From Coprinopsis marcescibilis (taxonomy: Eukaryota > Basidiomycota > Agaricomycetes > Agaricales > Psathyrellaceae): a stretch of DNA of 64,000 nucleotides. The stretch is from contig ML210186.1 in assembly GCA_004369085.1 (NCBI GenBank), forward strand, positions 144,873 to 208,872, in the 5' to 3' direction. A model generated the notes under the pieces. That model made no database searches and was not told where the DNA came from. It saw only the letters and a list, made by a program, of their open reading frames with translations. Shown one piece after another: positions 13,604-25,510 of this stretch (the first letter of the stretch is position 1; every line of letters starts with the position of its first letter). The translations under genes were made by a program, and so were the position numbers.

Positions 13604-14330
13604 AGGCGATTGGGTGCTTATGAGCTAGCAACCGATCTTTAAGAGGGGCGGTCGCTGGTGGTGGGAGGGTTTGTCTCCTGGCCGTTTGGTTTTGAATTGA
13701 CCCCGGGACACGTTGGAGGTCAGGAAAAGCAAGGTCGTGGCCGTCCTGCGTATGTGGTGTCCTAAAGAATCAGCGGAAATCTCGCGCTTCGCATGCCTGC
13801 GAAGTGACCGGCTTTATAGGCCCAAGAATTTTAGTATGACATCAGACACGCGGTAGCCTATGTCTGCTAATTGACTTCAGTTCCGACCGCGATTTATTCG
13901 ATGCAGGCTTCTCGAGTTCTTAAGGTTCTGACAGAAATATCAAAAGCGAGGCTTTTGGTTCTGAGCAATCCTATTGGTTGCACGATTGAGTTTGGTAGAC
14001 AAAAGGAGGAATAAGAGGATAAACTTCGTACATTTAAGCTTTCCAGCTTCGAGGTCAATTTCCCGTCAATTAGTAGCATCTTGGTACCTCTTTGATCTCA
14101 GAACAGGGGGGATATAAGGGAAGAATGCAACGAATGGCATTGGTCGATTGTGGTGGTTGAGGAAGGGGGTTAGCGACAGATTATTTCTAAATTAATTTTT
14201 ACAATTCATTGACGTGGGAAAACCTCGCTGATATATTCCAGCTTCACCGTGTTCGCCGTCGTTGCCCTCATCCCGACCCCTCCCCTCATTCAATCCGACA
14301 TTATAGGTTTACCCGACTCTTGGATCCCAG
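13604..14330. other. Intergenic, nothing recognised
   Basis: Spacer upstream of NOSIP. It is AT-rich around 14180-14215, with no frame of note. It likely holds the promoters of the plus-strand NOSIP gene and, if real, of the minus-strand small secreted protein. Confidence 0.4.
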
Positions 14331-15650
14331 ATGACGAAGCACAGCAAAAACAATACTGCATCATCGATATTCAGTTATGCTGAATACAAGAAACTGGACT
14401 ATGGTACCAAGAAAGTAGGATGAATTCATCCGAATGGAATTATGAACAGTGTTGACCACGCCTTAGCAACGTCTTGGAAATGAATCGATGAGGCGGTTCG
14501 ACGCATGCTCACTATGCTTGAATCGTGCTAGAGACCCGGTGGCTTGCAACGAGGGACATTTGTTCTGCAAAGAATGCGTGTACACGGACCTGTGTGAGTT
14601 TCATGCTTTTGGATTCGATTCGTTGGTACTAAATCCCCCAGTGACACAGAAGAAGGACATTAAACGTCAGAAAGAACGCCTCGAGGCTCTCAAAAAGGAA
14701 GCTGAAGAAGAAAAGGCTAGAGCCAGGCAGGCCGCGAGGGAACGTGTGTTGCTCGAGTTCGAGAAGGGCCAACTGGGTCTCGCAGCCGCACCAACCGTCA
14801 TCACAACGAAAGGGAATGGAGACTCAGAGCAGCGTACGTTTCTTTGCGTATTCCCCAGTATACTGCGCTAACCAGCGACCTCCACCGCAGCCAGGGGAGT
14901 GAAACGCAAGTTTGAATTTGATTCCACCGTCGTCGAGAAGCTAGCACAGGAGGCTGAAGAAGTTGCCCTGTCCGAGATCGAAAAGGAACAAGCTGCTGCT
15001 CTCAAGCACAAGCTGCCTGATTTCTGGTTGCCTTCGTTGACGCCCACATACACCTCCTCCGGTCCACCCCAAGGATTAGGAGACGTGAAAGTGCAGACGA
15101 CATGTCGAGGAGGATCCCCTGCTCATTCGCTAATGTTCGTGATTTGCCCTTATTTGCCCTCGTCTGTTAACGCCTCGCTGTCAGACTCAAGAACCTCGTA
15201 CCTGTGAATTTTACGATGTGGTCTACTGCCTCGGGCTCATCTACATCAACGGAATCCACTCCACTCGCTTTAAACGCAGTCAAAGGCGAGGAATCAGACC
15301 CCATGTGTCCTTCATGCAAGAAGAAGCTGTCGAACAATACCCTCTTATTCTGTGAGCCATTTCTTTATTGAGCCACGCCGAGGGCTTACTGTGGCTTTCA
15401 GTGGCGAAGGGTTGCGGTCATGTAACGTGCAAAACATGCACTGAAACTTTGGTTAAGCCTTCCAAGCAATGCGTAGTATGCGACGCTGGTATCAAGGAGA
15501 AGGATATCATTGAATTGAAACGTGAAGGCGAGTCGCCTCTGATCTTGGCCAAAAAAGCAACTCAATCTCATCTCCCAATTATCAGGAACTGGATTTGCTG
15601 GCGGTGGCCTGGCCGAAACTTCCAAGGCTGGAATATCCTTCCAAGGGTAA
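14331..15650 (+). CDS. NOSIP: NOSIP-type RING/U-box E3 ubiquitin ligase
   Basis: The protein has two zinc-binding/U-box modules typical of nitric oxide synthase-interacting protein, a nuclear E3 ligase also found with the spliceosome. Seven exons (14331-14414, 14467-14593, 14642-14833, 14891-15134, 15185-15351, 15402-15527, 15586-15650) sum to 1005 bases, or 334 residues. The N-terminus MTKHSKNNTASSIFSYAEYK is family-specific. The first module has CSLCLNRARDPVACNEGH and FCKECVY. A charged coiled coil (QKKDIKRQKERLEALKKEAE) follows. The second module has CPSCKKKL, then GCGHVTCKTC and CVVCDAGI. The C-terminus GLAETSKAGISFQG-type ending is reached only by a GC-AG intron at 15528-15585 (donor aag/gcgagt). 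A GT donor in this area would put the ending out of frame. Confidence 0.93.
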
Positions 15651-16421
15651 CGATGGCATGGAACGTCAAGTGCTTCGGACTTGACAGCTTTTTTGCGTTA
15701 GCTGTTTGCGTTTGTATCTGTCATACATTTCCAATCCATCTCATCTCCCCTTCTCAAGTCATTGCTCCGAGTCAACAACTACAATGCTTGGCGTCCTCTT
15801 CATTCTTTCAGCCTAAATCAACTCGGGATCTCGAACACGAGGGAGCCAGCAAATGGTTTATTTCGGTTCAAGACCTCTGCTGGTGCTGGGATCGATAGAT
15901 CCTTGAACAAGATTGATTGAACACCCGCGGAATCTACCGCTAGATCTGCGCATGATTCTTGCTTCTCCAAGTGGCGTTAACGAATGACTTTTGGACCTTT
16001 CTAGGCGGTGGCTCTGTATGTATCAAGCTCCTTTAAGAGGGGACTCGGGTGACGGCTAGATCGGATGCTTCGGCCGAACCTGCCTTGAGGCTGGGCGCTA
16101 AACATTGGGTTTCTAAGGAGCATCACATCGGACAGGGAGAATGACGCTGCCGTACAGGAGCTTGGGGTTGCAAGACCCGCACAGTGACGACACCCTTCCT
16201 TCTCCCCTCCGACAAACAGATGCCAAGTGAGTAAGCCTTTCGCTGTGAACAGCCTGTGAAACGTTTCCGACTTGGATTGCTCACACCTCGCATAAAACAC
16301 CAGATTCGATCTTTCACTGTTATGTGACATAACTGCGACCATCATCATTCACATCTCCGTCCTCTGTATCCTTCAAAGCTGTGATTGGGTCGTTGCTGGG
16401 GCCTCGTCCTCAACGCTCGCA
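15651..16421. other. Intergenic, nothing recognised
   Basis: Spacer between NOSIP and the membrane-protein gene. A 115-residue antisense frame at 16001-16348 has no protein-like features and is not taken as a gene. Confidence 0.45.
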
Positions 16422-17971
16422 ATGTTGATTGAACTTAACGATACTTCAAGCCTACCGGCAGGGTTCGAGAAGCGCGAGCTATGGGAGATAGTTCGTGCAT
16501 GTTTCCTCACTATATTTGCTTGTACTTGGATTGCTGTTCACCCCAATGTTCCGGGCCAGAAAGATACCACCTTTACAATCCTTCGACGTCGGTTCGCTTT
16601 GATGCTGTATTGCATCGTTGCCCCGGAAGTGGTGATGGTTTGGGCTATGAGACAGTGGTACTGCGCTCGACGCATTGCTCATGAGTTCTCTGGTGAGTAT
16701 AACGTTCTCAATCGCAGAGCTTGTGTAGTGACCACACTATAGGCCAAGGGTGGACTCAAAGCCACGGATTTCTCGTTGAAATGGGGGGCTTTATGCTCTG
16801 TGACGACCAGGGCAAGGAACTGGGCATCCTCACCATCGATCGCATGCGTCACCTCAACCGTACAGGTAGGATACATTGGCCCAACATTTCCGCCAAGCAG
16901 ATTCACGACAAGAGCAAAGCCGACTGGCTTTCCAAGGGCGTCGTCATCTTCCAGACCACCTGGTTCATTGGCCAGATCATCGCTAGAGCCACGCAAGGCC
17001 TTACGATCACAGAGCTGGAGGTTGTTACCCTCGGATACGCCACCCTAAACGGTGTCATGTACTTTCTATGGTGGCACAAACCCACCAACGTGGAGTGCAC
17101 CGTCGCTGTTCCTCTCATCGCACCTGGAACTGAATCAGTGTTCTCGGAGGAGTTGGTATACCCGGGGTTGTTTTCTGCGCCATTTTTCCAAACCGCTACG
17201 AACGAGTTGCCTCCGCAAATTGCGGGTCGAGAAGGAATAATGGGTGTGCCGTCTGAATTAAGTTCCGCGCACATCGAGGTTACCGTCTTGGGGCAGGCAA
17301 CGGCCACAAATGACCTTGAATCCGACGGAAACACGCCGAAGGGCTCAAGAACGGTGGACCTCGAATGCGAGCCGGCGTCTACCGGCCACACGAGGACTTG
17401 GAACGGCTCCTGGCTTTCCAACAAAGTCAGCGCCATTTTGGATCGACTGTCCTCCGGCCTACTTGTCGTCCATGGCTCGGCTTTATGTCCTTTAATCGGG
17501 TCGGTCACCAGAACTTCAGCCTCGCCCGAAGAGAAAGTAGAGGATATGGATGGAGCACGAATGGCTCCGATGTTCCACGTCTCCCAACTGACGGGGAAGG
17601 ATGACGCCATCCGCATTTCCCTCGCGAACTCGACTCTCGCCACTATCTTTGGAGCAGTACACTGTATTGCGTGGAACTTTGTCTTCCCGACTCGTGTAGA
17701 GCAGATCTTGTGGAAAGTAGGGTCTATTACTATCACCTGCATTCCGACGATTTTATTCTCTGTTGTAGCTGTTGCCTGGAATTCTCGCAGAAACCCCGTA
17801 GATTGTGGCAGTACTGCGTATATTCTTCTTCGTATGCTGGGAAACACTTGGGTATTTCTGTATCTTGTTGCGCGTGTTCTTCTTCTGGTACAAGCGTTTG
17901 TATTACTACGTTCCCTTTCACCTGACGCTTTCGTTTCGATAGAATGGACCAGCTTCATCCCGCATTTATAG
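16422..17971 (+). CDS. Multi-pass membrane protein of an Agaricomycete-expanded family
   Basis: Two exons (16422-16692 and 16743-17971) encode 499 residues. The start context ELWEIVRACFLTIFACTWIA followed by VHPNVPG and the block LMLYCIVAPEVVMVWA are typical of a large family of uncharacterised membrane proteins in mushrooms. Predicted membrane segments lie near residues 20-40, 65-85, 165-185, 190-212, 400-420, 428-450 and 462-488. The loop GWTQSHGFLVEMGGFML is another family hallmark. A long, poorly conserved loop separates the first and last membrane groups. No function is established for the family. A decayed copy of the 3' half lies 300-850 bases downstream. An antisense open frame of 357 residues overlaps and is judged a shadow. 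Confidence 0.85.
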
Positions 17972-18249
17972 GACACCTTACTACATACACGACTTTACAT
18001 ACCATTCCCCACGTACTTACAGGATTACTAAATGTAATATCTGGCCTGAAATGCCCTGAAGTGCCTTGTTTGGAAGTTGGTAGCTAGCCCTTCATAAGCT
18101 TCATTCTCAGACCAAGTTCGTACACACTGCCACGCCACCGTCACCCACGCGGTCACATGGGCACATTGCTACAAGCCATCTTTATGGAATTTGGCCTACC
18201 ATCATCGCTAACCACAAAATTTTACCCTCATGTACGCTACCCTAAACAC

Positions 18250-18832
18250 AGGCACCCCGCAGGAGGAACGGATCGAGGCTTTCCAACACAGTCATTGCCA
18301 TTTTAAATCGCTATCCTCCGGCCTACTCGTCGTTTGTGGCTAGGCTTTACGCCCTTTTGCAGCTATTGGGTCTGTCACCAGAACTCCAATCTCGCCCGCA
18401 AAGTAAGCAGAGGACTCGGACAAGGATGGGGCACAAATGGCTCCGATGTTCCACGTCTCCCGACTGACGGGGAAGGATGACGCCATTCGCATTGCACGAC
18501 CGACCTCGACTCTCGCCACCATTTTTGAGCAGTACACTGTGCTGCCTGGAATTTTGTCTTCCTGACTCGTGTGGAGTAAATCTTTTGAAATATAGGGGCT
18601 ATTGCTATCCAACAATATTACTCTCTGTTGTAGCTGTTGCCTGGAAATTTTGAAGAAACCTCGCAGATTGTGGCAGTATAGCGTTTATTGTTCTTCGTGT
18701 GTTGGGAAATAGGGGTTTTTTGTATCTTGTTGCGTGTGTTCTTCTGGTACAAGCGTTTATATTACTACGTTCCCCTGCACCTGACGGTTTCGTTCTGATA
18801 GAATGGACCAGTTTAAAGTGCCTCTTTAGGTA
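18250..18832 (+). pseudogene. Decayed tandem copy of the 3' half of the upstream membrane-protein gene
   Basis: This stretch aligns in order with 17400-17971 of the intact gene. Shared runs include tggctccgatgttccacgtc, ctgacggggaaggatgacgc, tgttgtagctgttgcctgga and the end gatagaatggaccag. The frame is destroyed by stops and small indels; for example, the bases matching the parent's gagcag are gagtaa. The 5' half of the gene is absent. It is best explained by a local partial duplication followed by decay. Confidence 0.9.
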
Positions 18833-18987
18833 GCCACTCTCATTGTGGAGACTAGATTCCTTAGATTGCTCACACTTTGAATCAGAACTGATGTCATTGA
18901 AACAAAGGTGTGGGGCGGGCTCAAGATCGAGCCCTTTATAAAGCGATTCAGTTTCATAGCGCACTCTCCTAAATAGTCCAAACGACA

Positions 18988-19760
18988 ATGGCAGGAGTAG
19001 AAACTTCACATTATTCCGAAAACATCTATCACTCTCCCTCCACCCCGATCTCGCAATCCCAAGCGCACTTAAGCCCTATGAGTTATCCAGGATCATGCTA
19101 CTGCCGTGCTGTGGAATACGTTGTCAAGCTTAATGACCCCGCCAAGGAGGCCAGGACGTCAATTTGTTATTGCCAAAACTGCAGGGTGAGTTGCACCGAT
19201 GCGCACGGGATTCGGCAAAGGCCTTGATGGTATTTGCGTAGAAATGGACCGGATCTGCCTTTGGTATCACGACGAAAGTACCGAAGAGCTCGTTCAAGCT
19301 GACCAAAGGAGAGACAACGAAGCACGTCTCGGACAATGGATCAGGAACTAAACTGCATCGAGAGTTCTGCGGAACGTGTGGAGGAGGTATCCTAGAATAT
19401 GGGGTGAGTTTACAATTACGATGCTCATTGGTGAGATCTTACACGGTTATAGGACAACGCGGGAGATAACACGTACATAACGTATGGCTCGTTTGAAGAC
19501 CCTGACAAGCTACCTCCGAAAGGCGAATTCTTCTGTAAATATCGTGAATCATGGATGCCCGAGATCCCAGGTTCGTCGTCTACTATCGTATGCGAGTGCT
19601 GGCACCCTCCGCCAACCGAACGTTCTCGCGTTCACACACCCTCTGAATTACCCTAATGTCGGATTCGTTTTAAACTTGTCGCATGGTCGCGGTTTTGTCT
19701 CCTAACCGTCGCTGTGTTGGCCCACTAGGTATCTTTCACAAACAGGAAATCAAAAATTGA
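18988..19760 (+). CDS. GFA/CENP-V-type zinc-binding protein
   Basis: This is a glutathione-dependent formaldehyde-activating (GFA) fold protein, probably cytosolic; family members bind zinc through cysteines and the substrates are mostly unknown. Four exons (18988-19185, 19242-19403, 19453-19570, 19729-19760) sum to 510 bases. The zinc ligands appear as GSCYCRAVEY, then SICYCQNCR, and later FCGTCGGGILEYG. The terminal exon adds IFHKQEIKN, a usual ending for fungal members, and is reached by a 158 base intron. Two in-frame starts exist: 18988 gives 169 residues, 19078 (MSYPGSCYC) gives 139. The second matches the usual family length, so the shorter form may be the real one. Confidence 0.87.
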
Positions 19761-20343
19761 GTCTGGCTAGTAGCAGTATATATGGATAGGGCCTCAAAAG
19801 GGTGACAGGCTTTCGAACTTTTAGTCGTAGGATGTGTTGACTATCAATTCTAGACATGTTGTCTGTGCAAGCCTACTGTAACGTCTGAGTCGGTGACTTG
19901 TTTGATTCTTGAGCCGGAGACGCGCACGACCGCGGTACGCAACCACAAACGTTATCATAATCATAAGTTTGCTATCCTAGGCGGTGGGATACCTGTAAGT
20001 TGAATGCAAGAGGAGCCTTTATTTCATGGCCTTCTTCCAAGCGAAATGACCATTAATTTCGTATCACCGGGATGCCGGTTGTTCCGGGAAACTTCGTCGA
20101 GCCCGGCAAGCACAAGCAAACATGCTAGAAGTTAGAACTCGACTAGGAGTTTCGTTTACCGTTCACACGTTTGCCACTGAGCCTAGCTCACTGCAGCACG
20201 CTACGCATTCCAACTCGCATCAAGCAGCTAGGAACGAGGCCGCAAAGCAGTAGTAGTGTTGCGTACAGCTTACCCAGTCTATAATTCAAAGTCAGTGCAC
20301 GAAACCCGAAGAAACCTTGAGAAACTTTGAAAGCCCAGAAACC
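19761..20343. other. Intergenic, nothing recognised
   Basis: Spacer between two plus-strand genes with no long frame. It holds the 3' flank of the GFA gene and the promoter of the second F-box gene. Confidence 0.45.
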
Positions 20344-22354
20344 ATGTCAGACCTTCAATCGAGCGACACACTCACTGTAGTCAAGCAGTCAAGTAAGGAG
20401 TCCTAGCTTTTTATTGAATTTCGATGTTCGATCCTCAAGCACAAGCTCGACAGATCCTTCCTCTCCGACCGCGACGATTAATTCCACTCCGGAGACCGCA
20501 GATTGTTGCGATAAGAACCAGCTCATTCGATACTCTCCTCAATCCCAAGTCCTCAAGAACCATGACTTAATCCCGAAAATACTTGGGCATGTGCACCTTG
20601 CGCTGAAGCAGGCCGACGAGTCGACATGGAAAAGTGGTTTCTCCCCTCTCCTTACTGTGGATCAGGCCTTCTTTCACGTTTCCATCGGAATTCTATGGCA
20701 GGACATCGACTCTATGATTCTACTTTTCTCTCTTGTACCGATGTTCAAAGAACGGAGGGGTTCATATGTAAGCTTCGGTATACGTTCGTCGTAAGCGTTT
20801 CAGCTCACATATCCATTTCTTCCTCGATAGACGTTTGCAGGCAGTCAGACAGAACACTGGGAACGAATCAAACTATACGCGAAAGAAGTGCGTTCCTTCG
20901 AGTTCGCTACCCCAAACGCTTTCCCAAAACTTGAGGAGGCCTGGTTGGTCTACCTTGCACATATGTTTGCAACATCCGAGGTTTTCCCCAGATTACGCTC
21001 CATCTCTTATTCGTTCGAGGGCACCGGTACCTCTCAACTGCTTCCTTTGGTGCTCACCTTGCAGAAATTGGAAGTATTGAGCCTGTCTTTCAAACGCGCT
21101 TGCGGTCCCGATTTCGAACCTCCTCCCGATTGGACCAAGTCCGAGGAAAGCGACCTAAGCGCTACAATAGGCGCCTCTTTAAGTTTAGTTGCCAACGTTC
21201 CGGCGTTGTCTTCAGAACTGAGGCGGCTGCACTACAGGGGACCCATCACCCGGGAGTTTCTGTCGGCGATGGCGACATTCGAATCGGAGTCCCTTACTCA
21301 TTTGGACCTAACCCCGACATCGATAGACTCAAACAACTACCAAGAAATCATTGACTGTATCAGAAGACTCTCTTCCCTTCATGAGCTTCGATTGGTCGCC
21401 CTTTCTAATCCAACTTCAAGCAGTACTCTGACTCGACCGACGGATGAGCCAGTTTTGCCTAATCTCCAACGATTGGATCTCGTGACCTTCTCAGGAGTCG
21501 CACGGCGCATTCTCTATTGCCTCAAAGCCTTCAATCTCCGTCATTTTGAGGTGACGTTCACAGGCACTGGGCCCTTCCGCAATGCATTCCAACCCTGCAT
21601 AACAGCTCTCCTCCGGAATATCAATATCGAACGCTTTGTTGTGCGGGGGAAGAAGGGGTTTGAAGAGCAAATCAGATTGTTGAATGTCAAGTGGACTCAA
21701 AAAGATCAACGGGAACTGTTGGAATCGCTCAGGCCTTGTCTTCACGATGGCCGCCTAACCATAGTGGAGATCTCTGAGCTCCCTCTGTTCACTGGGGCTC
21801 ACCTCAAATTGGCATGCGAAGCGTGTTTGGACAGAGCAAGTGTGATGCTGACTTCCTTTAGGTTTCCTCTTCCTGCGAGGTTTAGGTCATCAGAAGACAT
21901 ACGGTATCTTGCCACGATGGATACCCTTTACAACCTCGCGCTGTCCGGGTGTCAGTCCTTGGAACACCTCGAGCTGCAGTTCAACGAAGATGAAATACGT
22001 AAACACTCTCTGCCATCAATCCCCGACAGCGGGGAGTATGATCACGGTTTGGGAACACTGGGCATTATAACGGACAAGACCCACCTGGGTCTAACCGTCC
22101 ACGACAAAATTGCCATCGCAACATTCCTGGATCGCCTTTTCCCTGATCTTCAGGAGGTATGGGGGACAGCAAAGGAGGAATGGGAGGAGATCAATGCTTG
22201 GATACAATCGTATCAGGCTTTGCGGGCGAGAGCCCTAGCAACCTATTTCAATATTGCGCAGAACAACTCAAAGGATGTGTCGTACACGGACAGAGATGTA
22301 CAGGTGTCGACAGACACGACCGCGACTGCTTCGATAAATAACTCGGATCCATGA
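20344..22354 (+). CDS. F-box/LRR-like protein (second F-box gene)
   Basis: Three exons (20344-20392, 20454-20767, 20831-22354) give 628 residues with frame preserved. The F-box-like part is about residues 55-110: HDLIPKILGHVHLALKQADE, then LTVDQAFFHVSIGILWQDID. ERRGSYTFAGSQTEHWERIK spans the second intron and confirms that splice. The rest is a leucine-rich region with segments such as FPRLRSISYSFE, LQKLEVLSLSF, LPNLQRLDLVTF and SLEHLELQFNE. This order is common in Agaricomycete F-box proteins, presumed SCF substrate receptors. The first exon is short and its acceptor (cgacag before 20454) was chosen only because it keeps the frame. A decayed 3' fragment of the same family lies just downstream. 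Confidence 0.82.
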
Positions 22355-22778
22355 TCCATCCAATGTATAGCACTATAGTTTGATGTTCATACACTGCCGT
22401 CGCTTGATTCCATAGTAAGATTCTCCTGATTTCTATTTCTGCCGCTACAAAGTATTCACAAAAGGTCGACTTTCAAGCTTTTTGAGATTTGATGGCAATG
22501 GTAGATCAAGAAGCCTTTGGCAAGCTAGGCCTCAGTGAACGTTGTTCTCATCTACTAGATATACTCGTATGTACCTATCTGCTTGAGGGCGCCAAAGATA
22601 TTATCAACTGCGACTTTCGAACGATTCGCAGATCATAACCTCTGGACAGCCATCTTTGACAAAGCTGAGATCGCCCTGTTGAACAAAGCATAATGGAAAG
22701 AATCGGTAAATGCGATCCACCTTTGAGAGCCAGAATTACTCCACTTATACAGTCCCAAAAAATCATTGAATCTCAGGC

Positions 22779-22960
22779 TGATCATATTATCATACCCTGG
22801 GCATCATTGCCGACGAGACTTCTTAGCTCTTTCAAGCTTCTGATAGGAATTCCTGGACAGACTCTTCCCTGATCTACAGAAATTCTGGGGAACGGCGAGC
22901 ACAGAATGGGAAGATGCTGACAAGCCAGCCAGAGGATTAAGAGGAGAGCATCGCTGCGAG
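22779..22960 (+). pseudogene. Decayed 3'-end fragment of an F-box gene
   Basis: The stretch matches the last part of the neighbouring F-box gene (about 22060-22210). Shared runs are ctgggcat with cggac or gccgac variants, and ttcctgga followed by ttccctgatct. The translated remnant reads FLDRLFPDLQ like the parent, then KFWGTASTEWED against EVWGTAKEEWEE. The rest of the gene is not visible in 22360-22778. Frame is lost before and after this segment. Confidence 0.75.
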
Positions 22961-23073
22961 CTTCAACCAACTGTCGAGACTCAAAGAGAATTTTTGGCTG
23001 GGGGTGGGAACCGGAAATTAGGCGAAATAATTCTAAATAAATTAAAATATATATTATAGTTGATACTTAGCCT

Positions 23074-24815
23074 TCAGTCGAACATTTTTACAAGCATGTC
23101 CAGGTCATGCTGCGGTCGGATAAATACCAACGGTTCCATTCCTGAAGCCCACATCCCATTTATTGTAGACATCCTCACCGGGTACCTAGCGTATAGTTGC
23201 TCCGCTCTCTGCTCCTGCGGCTGCCCTCCATTGCCGTCGTGAGGGCGGCCATGCCAATAGTAGCCGCTCCAGTCAAAGTCGATGAACCAAATCTTCCTCT
23301 GCTCGTCCACAAGGAGATTGGCGCGTCGCAGATCCCCGAGAACGTATCCTTCTGAATGCAGCAGTTCCAAGATGCGTTCAATGTCTTGACGTGCATGGGG
23401 TGGAAGCTCCGCACCCTGCCGGTGCTCGCGAATGTAGTCCATAACAACCATGAACATGGGCCCAAGATTTAGCCCTGAAGACCCTTCAGCATTGCCCATA
23501 GGAGCCGGACAGGAAGCATCACTGAACAAGGGTCTGCAATAGCGAAGCTTGGGTGCGCACCCCCTTGCGGCAAGAAACTCATGTACCTCCTTCCCGTATC
23601 AAGTCACAAATTTGACCACAACCAGCTTCTTGCTCCGTTTGCTCTCTCTACTCCCTTCGCTCCCCTTGCTCCCCTGGCTGCCTTCGCTACCATCGAGCTC
23701 CGCGAGATACGTGACGCACTGCGGGTCTTGTTCCAGGGCGCAAATATACCGGAAGTATACGACGACGCCAGCTTTGGTGGTATATGAATTAGTGTATGGG
23801 AAATACCAGGGATGCGGTTTTCCTTCAACGAACGGAGGGACGTTGTCGAGGGACCTGTGGTAATCTTCCAGCTCGTTCACGCATTTCCGCAATGCAACGA
23901 ACACCCGTGTGAGGTCGTACAATCGTTGGTCTTCTTGAGTGGACAATAGTGCCATCCACTTTAGATCGGTGAGCCTCCTGGATCCAGGAGTGCCTCATGA
24001 TAATACCCGACTGAATGGATGGGTCACACTCACCATTTCCCAGCATAGTTTTCCCTTCGTAGATGACAATTGGGACTCGCGCCTCCCCTATCCGGACAAA
24101 GTAGCAGCCATCAGCGCAGATGCGATCGGTGTCTTCCTCTTGGGTAACTTCTCTGCCGAGGATGCCAGTGAGATGGAGCCAGCAAGTGGCGTTAAAAGTT
24201 GCCTCCGTCGTATGCAAGGTGGATAGCATGTAGGTGAAATTTTCCATGCGTACCAGGTCTGCAGTTGTTACTTGTGTGGAATCATCGTCGACCAGCTTCA
24301 GAAACTGTTGGAAGATGCGATGGAAGATGGTTATAGGAGGGGCGACTGTCAAAGGACCGTATGGAGCCTTCAGGCCGTCATAAATCGTTTGACCTTGATC
24401 CATTTGAACCTCGCGATAGCCAGACGATGTAGCCCCAACAGATGGGACATGGCCTTTAGTCCCAACTGTGTTTTTGTATTCTGCAGATATGTTAATGATG
24501 ACACCAAGTCTCAAGAGAATATTGGAACGGGACGTACGAGTGAATTCCGGGAGCTCGGAGCCCTGATCCACATATGGCGTGACAGTTCCTGGAAGCGAGG
24601 TATGGGCATGGTTGGAACAATCACGAACTGCATGGAAAGACTCACTCGGCGCAAATACAACAACGTGGAGTTCATCTTCCGTTGGATCCCCGAACAGCGT
24701 TGAGATCTTGGCGGTAGGCCGCGTAAGTTTGACCATCTCCGTGCTTTCAAGGCCCCGGACCGAATCAGACAGGGTGGTGTCGATGGGTAGCGAAACCTTG
24801 ACGAGCTGGATGGCG
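23074..24815 (-). pseudogene. Crinkler-like N-domain fused to a kinase-like domain, inactivated
   Basis: Read on the minus strand, the first visible exon carries QLVKVSLPIDTT and ELHVVVFAP, like the end of a Crinkler (CRN) ubiquitin-like N-terminal domain. The start of that domain is not visible upstream. A middle region and a kinase-like C-terminal domain follow: VVVKFVT, EVHEFLAARG, the catalytic-loop-like GYVLGDLRRANLLVD and the DFG-like FIDFDWSG, ending PQHDLDMLVKMFD. Defects: an in-frame TGA at 23599-23601, where relatives are expected to have Arg; a frame change near 23955-23965; and an apparent loss of family sequence there. Such kinase-like proteins are very common in mushroom genomes. 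The CRN assignment is from memory and moderate; the kinase-like part is firmer. Confidence 0.68.
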
Positions 24816-25212
24816 CTGACACATCACTATTTTGCAGTCGTGATTATAAAGCATTATCTGATATACCGTTGTCGGACCCAAGGCTGACTCAACGGCCAGG
24901 AAGATAATGGGAGATATCGGAGATAGGAAAGCTGCACCACTCAGTGGGCCCCGATACTCAGTCTGCTGGCTGTCGTGATTGCATCACCACGGCGCCGATG
25001 CAAACGTCCTCGGCAAGTCCCAGTGTTGATTGCTCTATTGTGCTACCGTGCAAGCCTGTGGGCTAGTTTAGATTCATAACCACCTCCTAAATAGGCATTG
25101 CTTGGAACAAACCTGTGTTGGCGGGGCCGCCGGGACAACTCACTCGGTGTCACCCTCTTTCGCAATGAATCGCATTCCGAAATCTAACGTGGCTTTACGG
25201 GCCAGTATTACC
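24816..25212. other. Intergenic, 5' flank of the broken Crinkler-like gene
   Basis: I searched this stretch on the minus strand for the missing first part of the CRN-type domain and did not find it. No other gene is seen. Confidence 0.4.
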
Positions 25213-25303
25213 CAAGGGGCGACCACGATAGCGTCCGATGATTTCAACCCTACACGAGGGGGGTACCGTGGGACTGTCCTCGGGACGCCGGCAGGCCTTG
25301 CGG
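25213..25303 (+). repeat. Left arm of a 91 bp inverted repeat
   Basis: The arm matches the reverse complement of 25511-25601 with a single mismatch (C against T). The arms begin caaggggcgaccacgata and end caggccttgcgg. They are separated by 207 bases without coding potential. Together they could fold into a long hairpin. Confidence 0.95.
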
Positions 25304-25510
25304 GGTTGAAATGTAATTAGATCAATAGGCTTATTTCACCAAATGGAATCTCAATGGGCACGGTGAAGCGAGGGACCTTGCGAGACATAGCATTTGGAAG
25401 AGGGTATATGTGTAAAGACTGGTGATAGTGGTACAGAGGATAGGAGAACTCGTTATCAGGTCGTAATCAGGCAGCACAGATCGATTACCATATTTGAAGT
25501 CCGATTGGGT

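Noticed and set aside
16903..17976. 357-residue minus-strand frame
   Set aside because: Antisense to the membrane-protein exon. It has no domain, and the plus-strand frame is supported by family motifs and by the decayed copy.
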